Source: CALAMC01 sp964459465
Lineage (GTDB): Bacteria > Zixibacteria > MSB-5A5 > GN15 > PGXB01
Reading direction: 5' to 3'
Length of the DNA: 64,000 bases
NCBI GenBank assembly: GCA_964459465.1
Contig: CAYWLR010000009.1
Span: forward strand, 1 to 64,000
Part shown: piece after piece, positions 59,474 to 64,000 of the stretch
How positions within the stretch are numbered: position 1 is the first letter of the stretch
How the letters are laid out: every line of letters starts with the position of its first letter
The notes under the pieces: generated by a model
The model's input: only the letters and a program-made list of their open reading frames with translations
Databases searched by the model: none
Told to the model about the DNA's origin: nothing
Made by a program: the position numbers and the translations under genes

Positions 59474-62035
59474 TTACGGGATTATAGCCAGTTTGCCCCA
59501 GTTAATATCGCCGTTGGATGTTTCGACCTTGAAATAATAAATCCCGGCGGCGACAACATCCCCGCGGCCATTACGGCCGTCCCAGTAGTCGGTGGAATAG
59601 GCAATATCCTCCCCACCCTGGCGTGGTTGATTGTTTACCACCGTTTTTACCAGGTTCATGGCGAAATCATATATTTCAATCGTAACATAACCCGTTTGCG
59701 GCATCGGATAATTAAAATACACATAACTCTGGCTGACCGGCGAAAATGGCACCGGATAGGCGAAATACGAATCAAGAATGGCTTCAGTGCGGAAAATATC
59801 CCAGCTTCCGGTTTCGAATAAATCGACCGGAATGACGGCTGCCCCATCCTCGGTTCCCACCCAGAGTTGATCGTCAATCACCTTTGCCCCATATATGGAA
59901 CTGGAAATGTCTATTGTGAATTCAACCCTCGGCCGGTTGGATACCAGTTGCCCCGAAATTCTGGCCGTATCCCAGACAATATCCCCAAAAACATTTGTAT
60001 CCAAGCTGGAATATAGTAGACCGGCCGATGTTGCCGCGAAAACGGTACTATCGTAAAAACCGAAATTCCACGCCACCGTCCCGGTATAAGCAGTTCTCCA
60101 GACATTCTCTGAATGTAAATCCAAAAAGGATATCCCGTTGGCTTCGCCCGTCAATCCGGTCGCCACCGGCCGACCCGTCGCCCATAACAACTGCTCACCA
60201 CCCGGCAATTCCTGAATACCCAGAGCCGTCACCCAGTTACCGGTTAAATTCGGATAAACCACAGGCGTTACCTTGTCGGGCGCAATAGGGTTGGTATTGG
60301 CTTTATGAATCCCCCAGTGGACTGTCGAACCCTGACTGGGCGGCGAAACCCCGAAACCACCGCCGTCGGTCCCGAGGAAAATTATACTGTCAATAATTTC
60401 AATCACCCAAAAATCCCGATTTCGGAAATTGAGCGTTATTGGATTGAGACTGTCCTGAATCTGATAACCCGGTGACGTGCCCCAAATCCACGTTTCCAAA
60501 TCAATAATCTGATTTAGAAGATTCTGTCCGCCCAGAGCGACATAATCATCAAGAAAAGCGATGTCGTAATAAAGAGTGTCCATCGGACTGACATATCGCG
60601 TGTACCAGCTCGCACCCTCATCGAAAGAAATATACACGGCATTGGAACCGACCTCTTCATCGAGCGGACTGTTTAACGCCCAGATATAAATGGAATCGAC
60701 CACTTCATCGTCACCGTAAAAATGCTGGATATCCACTTTGTGCGTTCGGGCGCCCGAAGTGTCATCATCCGGGAATACATAATAAAAGGTGGAATCCAAA
60801 ACATTGGAACCGTCGAATTGAAGCATGACCAGTCCCGCGTCGGTGCCCAGCCAGAGACGATTATTGGCGGTATCCGGAACAAGGCTATTGACTGTCTCGC
60901 GGTTGAGATCCTCCAGAGGGCCGCCGGTATCAATCACGACCGCTTCCCATGAAAGCCCCATATCGATTGAGCGGGCAAGACCACCCCTTTTTGCGGCCAC
61001 ATAAAGAGCACCGTTCAAATCGGCGATATCAGTAACATATTTATCGGTATCTTTGACATCCAGAGCGGGATCATTTATTTCCGTGAAGCTTCTGCCCATG
61101 TCGGCCGAAACTGCCAGTCCGGTGCCGGGGCCGGTCAACGACTCGCGCGTTCCGACAAAAACCTTGTCACCATAAAAGTGGCCGGTCGTTACCGTCGGCC
61201 CGGGTAACCCGTCATCAGGGGAATAAGCTGAATTGAATGTATTGGCCATTCCCAGTCCGCTGTAACGCGAAAGACCCCGGTCTCCACAGATAATATAAAA
61301 CGTGTCGGCTTTGAAGATATCGAGGATGTTATTTGACGACGGTTTAGCATAATCCGGAGCCCAGACATATTTCATCAGGCCGCTGGCCGTCCCGGCCCAT
61401 AAAATCAGAGAATCCTGATGAAAGGTATCGACCACCGCCGAGAAATAAATGTCGCTCGTCCGCCGCGCCACCGTGGGATCGTTGCGATTGATTGAATCCG
61501 CGGCCGAGGCATAAAAATCCCGCCAGGTCTGACCACCGTCGAAACTGCCAAATAACCCCCCGGCCCATGATGCGCAGAATATGACGCTGTCGACCCCGGT
61601 AATGTCATAAATGACCGACTGACCTCCATATGAGCCCTTGACCATCATCGTATCCCACGTCCGGCCTTCGTCGTCGGAATAGGATAACCCATCGGCAATC
61701 GCATAGAGCTGGCCCCCGATTTCTTCCGAATGATTGGTGGCCACCCAGATTTTGTCGGCAATTTCGTCACCCGCCGAATAAAAGGCCGAAATTTCCTGCG
61801 ATACCAGTCCGTTGGTGGTATTGTAAATATTCCAGCTTTGGCCGTCGTCATCGGTGTAGCTCAAGCCTCCGCTGGTGGCCAGCCAGATAGAGCCTTTGTG
61901 CTTGATAATATCGATGACGCCATTATCCGACAGTCCGACCGAAACCTGGGGTTCATCCAGCGATTTCAAAAGGACCGTCGCCTGCGCTCCCGAAATTGTC
62001 AGGAGCAAAATCAGTAGTATTAATTTTTTAATCAT
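59474..62035 (-). CDS. Secreted beta-propeller protein with FlgD-like C-terminus
   Basis: This 853-aa exported protein has a signal peptide (cleavage near AQA, residue 19) and many BNR/sialidase-type repeats such as IWLATSGGLSYTDDDGQSW and LSYSDDEGRTWDTM. The C-terminal 85 residues form a FlgD-like Ig domain (YPMPQTGYVTIEIYDFAMNL; DYWDGRNGRGDVVAAGIYYF), which is a common C-terminal module of surface or secreted proteins in FCB bacteria. The function is probably extracellular, but no enzyme motif was seen. Confidence 0.8.
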   Translation of the reverse strand: MIKKLILLILLLTISGAQATVLLKSLDEPQVSVGLSDNGVIDIIKHKGSIWLATSGGLSYTDDDGQSWNIYNTTNGLVSQEISAFYSAGDEIADKIWVATNHSEEIGGQLYAIADGLSYSDDEGRTWDTMMVKGSYGGQSVIYDITGVDSVIFCASWAGGLFGSFDGGQTWRDFYASAADSINRNDPTVARRTSDIYFSAVVDTFHQDSLILWAGTASGLMKYVWAPDYAKPSSNNILDIFKADTFYIICGDRGLSRYSGLGMANTFNSAYSPDDGLPGPTVTTGHFYGDKVFVGTRESLTGPGTGLAVSADMGRSFTEINDPALDVKDTDKYVTDIADLNGALYVAAKRGGLARSIDMGLSWEAVVIDTGGPLEDLNRETVNSLVPDTANNRLWLGTDAGLVMLQFDGSNVLDSTFYYVFPDDDTSGARTHKVDIQHFYGDDEVVDSIYIWALNSPLDEEVGSNAVYISFDEGASWYTRYVSPMDTLYYDIAFLDDYVALGGQNLLNQIIDLETWIWGTSPGYQIQDSLNPITLNFRNRDFWVIEIIDSIIFLGTDGGGFGVSPPSQGSTVHWGIHKANTNPIAPDKVTPVVYPNLTGNWVTALGIQELPGGEQLLWATGRPVATGLTGEANGISFLDLHSENVWRTAYTGTVAWNFGFYDSTVFAATSAGLLYSSLDTNVFGDIVWDTARISGQLVSNRPRVEFTIDISSSIYGAKVIDDQLWVGTEDGAAVIPVDLFETGSWDIFRTEAILDSYFAYPVPFSPVSQSYVYFNYPMPQTGYVTIEIYDFAMNLVKTVVNNQPRQGGEDIAYSTDYWDGRNGRGDVVAAGIYYFKVETSNGDINWGKLAIIP

Positions 62036-62375
62036 AATATAAAAATAGCCGGCGTTTGATTGGGTTTCTCCGGCTTTGAATCATAAGAAGTTTATAACCT
62101 TCCAAATCTTTTATTTTTATTTTTTCTTTAGCTATTACCTATATATTCCTCCAAAAAACATGATAAAATAGTCAAATCGGAAAGCCAAGTCAAGCATTAA
62201 GGACCAAATATAATCTATCCCCTGTTATCAATAACGTATACATTATACGCGCCTAAGCCCTTGAATGTTCACTCGTTAATCAGTGTTGCGGAAATCTCAA
62301 CCTTATTTTAATTTATACTTTGACAAATGCCCGTCACATCGGTTTCTTGAGTATAAAAATATCGAGGTATATGCC
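62036..62375. other. Gene-free stretch between divergent propeller and cytochrome genes
   Basis: This 340-bp AT-rich region has the minus-strand promoter (62165-62193) and a small inverted repeat AGCCGG/CCGGCT (62047-62075), which lies in the 5' leader of the propeller gene. A plus-strand promoter for the cytochrome was not recognised. No RNA gene is evident. Confidence 0.6.
62165..62193 (-). promoter_or_regulatory. Promoter of the propeller-PorV/PorQ operon
   Basis: On the minus strand TTGACT (62193-62188), a 17-bp spacer and TATTTT (62170-62165) give a start near 62158, about 120 bp before the propeller start codon. Confidence 0.6.
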
Positions 62376-63458
62376 ATGAAAAGAATTTTCCCGCTTTTGA
62401 TTTTGCTTTTTCTTGCCAGCCTTTCCATTTTAACCGGCCTCCCCGGTTGCGATAAACTCGTAACCGAAGAAAATTTCTATTACAGCTATGATACCGTAAC
62501 ATTAATCGACAGCACCTGCGTCGCCGCCTGTCACTCCGACCGGAATTCGGTCCTCGATATCGCCCGCGGGGAATGGATCAACTCCACCCATGCCGCCGGT
62601 CAGCTGACCAATTATCAACTGCTTGATATTGAATTATTGACGCCCAAGATTTATACGACCAATTATTGCGGGCCGCAATGCCACACATCACAGGGCTACA
62701 TCGCTCGATCGACAAATGGTGTCGATCAGCCCCTCGAGATTCGCTGCAAAACCTGCCATGATTATCACACAACCTGGGATTATTCGCTTCGCTATAGTGC
62801 CGCTGTCACACTCATCGATGGCACGACCTTCAATTCGGGTTCATCGAACAATTGCGTATCCTGTCATAAATCCATAAGAGATGTCAACCTCATCGTAAAC
62901 GCCATCTTCGACGCCAATTCTAATGATTCCGTGGCCGTGTCCAACTTCTGGGGACCGCATGGGTCAAACCAGGCGGAGATGTTTCTCGGTCGCGGCGGGT
63001 ATCATTACGATGGCGTCAATTATTCAAATCTTGCCCACAGTTCCACCTTTACCGGCGGCTGTGTCAAATGCCATATGTCGGTCACGACCGGATTTTCGCT
63101 GGGTGGTCACAGCGTGAATATGTCCGATGGCGCCACCGAGCATATCGCCTCCTGCAATGTCATCGGTTGTCATACCGGCGGCACCGCCATATCAAGCTTC
63201 GACACCTACTCCCAGCCGTCCCGGCAGCAGTTTCTGGACACTCTCGCCCTGCTGGAATATTACCTTGACAGCCTGGGACTGCTCGATACCATTGGCTATA
63301 TTCGTCCCGAAGGAATCGCCGGGGCCTTGTATAATTATCGCTTTATAATAAAAGACCAGAGTAATGGGATTCACAATCCTAAATACAGCATGCGCCTGGC
63401 ATCGAGTTCTCTGGAGTACATCCTGACCTATATAACCCCGCCGGAAAAAGCGCGATAG
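62376..63458 (+). CDS. Multihaem cytochrome c lipoprotein
   Basis: From ATG 62376 (360 aa; GAGG 9 bp upstream). A signal with lipobox GLPGC (Cys25) places it outside the cytoplasm. Six c-type haem motifs are visible: CVAACH (48-53) and CGPQCH (98-103) with CX3CH, CKTCH (124-128), CVSCH (160-164) and CVKCH (229-233) with CX2CH, and CNVIGCH (260-266) with CX4CH. Candidate distal His residues are scattered through the chain. It may carry electrons to or from external acceptors. The redox partner is unknown. Confidence 0.85.
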   Translation: MKRIFPLLILLFLASLSILTGLPGCDKLVTEENFYYSYDTVTLIDSTCVAACHSDRNSVLDIARGEWINSTHAAGQLTNYQLLDIELLTPKIYTTNYCGPQCHTSQGYIARSTNGVDQPLEIRCKTCHDYHTTWDYSLRYSAAVTLIDGTTFNSGSSNNCVSCHKSIRDVNLIVNAIFDANSNDSVAVSNFWGPHGSNQAEMFLGRGGYHYDGVNYSNLAHSSTFTGGCVKCHMSVTTGFSLGGHSVNMSDGATEHIASCNVIGCHTGGTAISSFDTYSQPSRQQFLDTLALLEYYLDSLGLLDTIGYIRPEGIAGALYNYRFIIKDQSNGIHNPKYSMRLASSSLEYILTYITPPEKAR

Positions 63459-63469
63459 ATAAAACGAAT

Positions 63470-63501
63470 AAAAAAAGCCACCCGCAAAGGTGGCTTTTTT
63501 T
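63470..63501. terminator. Bidirectional intrinsic terminator
   Basis: GCCACC / GGTGGC (6-bp stem, 6-nt loop) is flanked by A7 and T7. It serves the cytochrome gene (plus) and etfA (minus). Confidence 0.9.
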
Positions 63502-63519
63502 ATATCAATATCTTTATAT

Positions 63520-64000
63520 TTAATTTCCTGCCGATGCGAATTTCCTGGTCAAGGCCGGGACTATTTCAAACAAATCCCCGACTATTCCATAAGATGCAAT
63601 TTTAAATATGGGCGCTTCCTTATCACGATTTACAGCCACGATCGTCCGGGAAGTCTGCATCCCGACCAAGTGTTGAATGGCCCCGGAAATGCCCAGCGCG
63701 AAATACAGCTTGGGATTGACCGTCTTGCCGGTCTGGCCAATCTGGAAACGGTACTGAATCCAACCGGCATCGACTATAGCGCGCGACGCACCGACTGCCC
63801 CACCTACCGCTTTGGCCAGACCTTCCACGAGGGCAAGATTTTCCGGGCCGCGAATACCGCGACCGGCGGCGACGATTACGTCGGCCTCCGTTATATTGAC
63901 CGACTGCCCGCTTTCCACGATCATCTCCTTGACCGTCGATTTGACGTTGAAAACGGCGTCACTGACGGTTTCGGAAACGACTTCTCCGGCCCCTTCTCTG
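63520..64000 (-). CDS. etfA: Electron transfer flavoprotein alpha subunit, partial
   Basis: The C-terminal part of EtfA runs off the right edge of the window, and the first ATG inside the frame (63924) is internal. FAD-binding segments are intact: GASRAIVDAGW, GQTGKTVNPKLY and GISGAIQHLVGM. EtfA with EtfB passes electrons from acyl-CoA or other dehydrogenases. The beta subunit would be further upstream, outside the window. Confidence 0.9.
   Translation of the reverse strand, partial: REGAGEVVSETVSDAVFNVKSTVKEMIVESGQSVNITEADVIVAAGRGIRGPENLALVEGLAKAVGGAVGASRAIVDAGWIQYRFQIGQTGKTVNPKLYFALGISGAIQHLVGMQTSRTIVAVNRDKEAPIFKIASYGIVGDLFEIVPALTRKFASAGN

Overview
The window comes from a diderm (Gram-negative-type) bacterium with roughly balanced base composition. 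Evidence for two membranes includes a full Tol-Pal operon, an Omp85-like barrel, two PorV/PorQ-type outer-membrane proteins, the heptose (LPS core) genes hldE1/hldE2 and several lipoproteins. PorV/PorQ proteins, a secreted propeller protein with a FlgD-like C-terminal domain, split GcvP (GcvPA/GcvPB), a class II (B12) ribonucleotide reductase, ThyX and a multihaem cytochrome together suggest an uncultured FCB-type lineage such as Zixibacteria. That placement is inference. Promoters that can be read are sigma70-like (TTGAC. / 16-17 bp / TATAAT-like).

Layout, left half. An AT-rich orphan GIY-YIG-like gene (124-645) faces the pyrRBC operon (3552 down to 728, minus strand), which has a PyrR-type attenuation leader. 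Next, on the minus strand, are a double-ABC ATPase (3795-5387) and a long co-directional block from about 15.1 kb down to 5.4 kb: zinc ribbon, TPR, aminopeptidase P-like, accB, pilT, accC, gcvH, gcvPA, DUF2007, thioredoxin-TPR lipoprotein, gcvPB. No gcvT is present. A DUF3467 gene precedes the split heptose genes (15697-18040, plus), which are separated by a foreign-looking membrane gene. After a hairpin-rich spacer come a DUF1858 protein, pyrE and acpS. A MITE-like 181-bp element (19570-19750) precedes a minus-strand deoxynucleotide block: hypothetical, class II RNR and thyX, with two NrdR-like boxes upstream.

Middle. 24.0-34.6 kb is a plus-strand signalling and envelope region. It holds a STAS anti-anti-sigma protein, an RsbW-like kinase, a membrane GAF-PP2C phosphatase, a Nudix hydrolase, a bactofilin-like plus Omp85-like barrel protein, and a soluble GAF-PAS histidine kinase immediately abutting a Ser/Thr kinase with a large TPR domain. 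35-44.5 kb is mixed housekeeping: a ClC-CBS channel, an FAD oxidoreductase, an M28 peptidase with an altered metal ligand, a CPBP protease, a SemiSWEET, an orphan GlmL/MutL-like ATPase, and two uncharacterised proteins.

Right half. 44.8-50.0 kb is tolQ-tolR-tolA/tonB-tolB-pal-cpoB plus one uncharacterised gene. It is followed by a dinB-dnaE2-like-ligA block with a tandem palindromic operator candidate in front. On the minus strand (62.0-56.4 kb) lie a secreted propeller protein, two PorV/PorQ proteins and an isocitrate/isopropylmalate-type dehydrogenase. A six-motif cytochrome c lipoprotein with unusual haem-motif spacing (62376-63458) and a partial etfA end the window.

No tRNA, rRNA, CRISPR array, transposase or phage gene was recognised. 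The most interesting points are the dinB-dnaE operator, the histidine kinase/Ser-Thr kinase pair beside a partner-switching module, the cytochrome with CX3CH and CX4CH motifs, and the accessory genes inserted in the glycine-cleavage and heptose operons.
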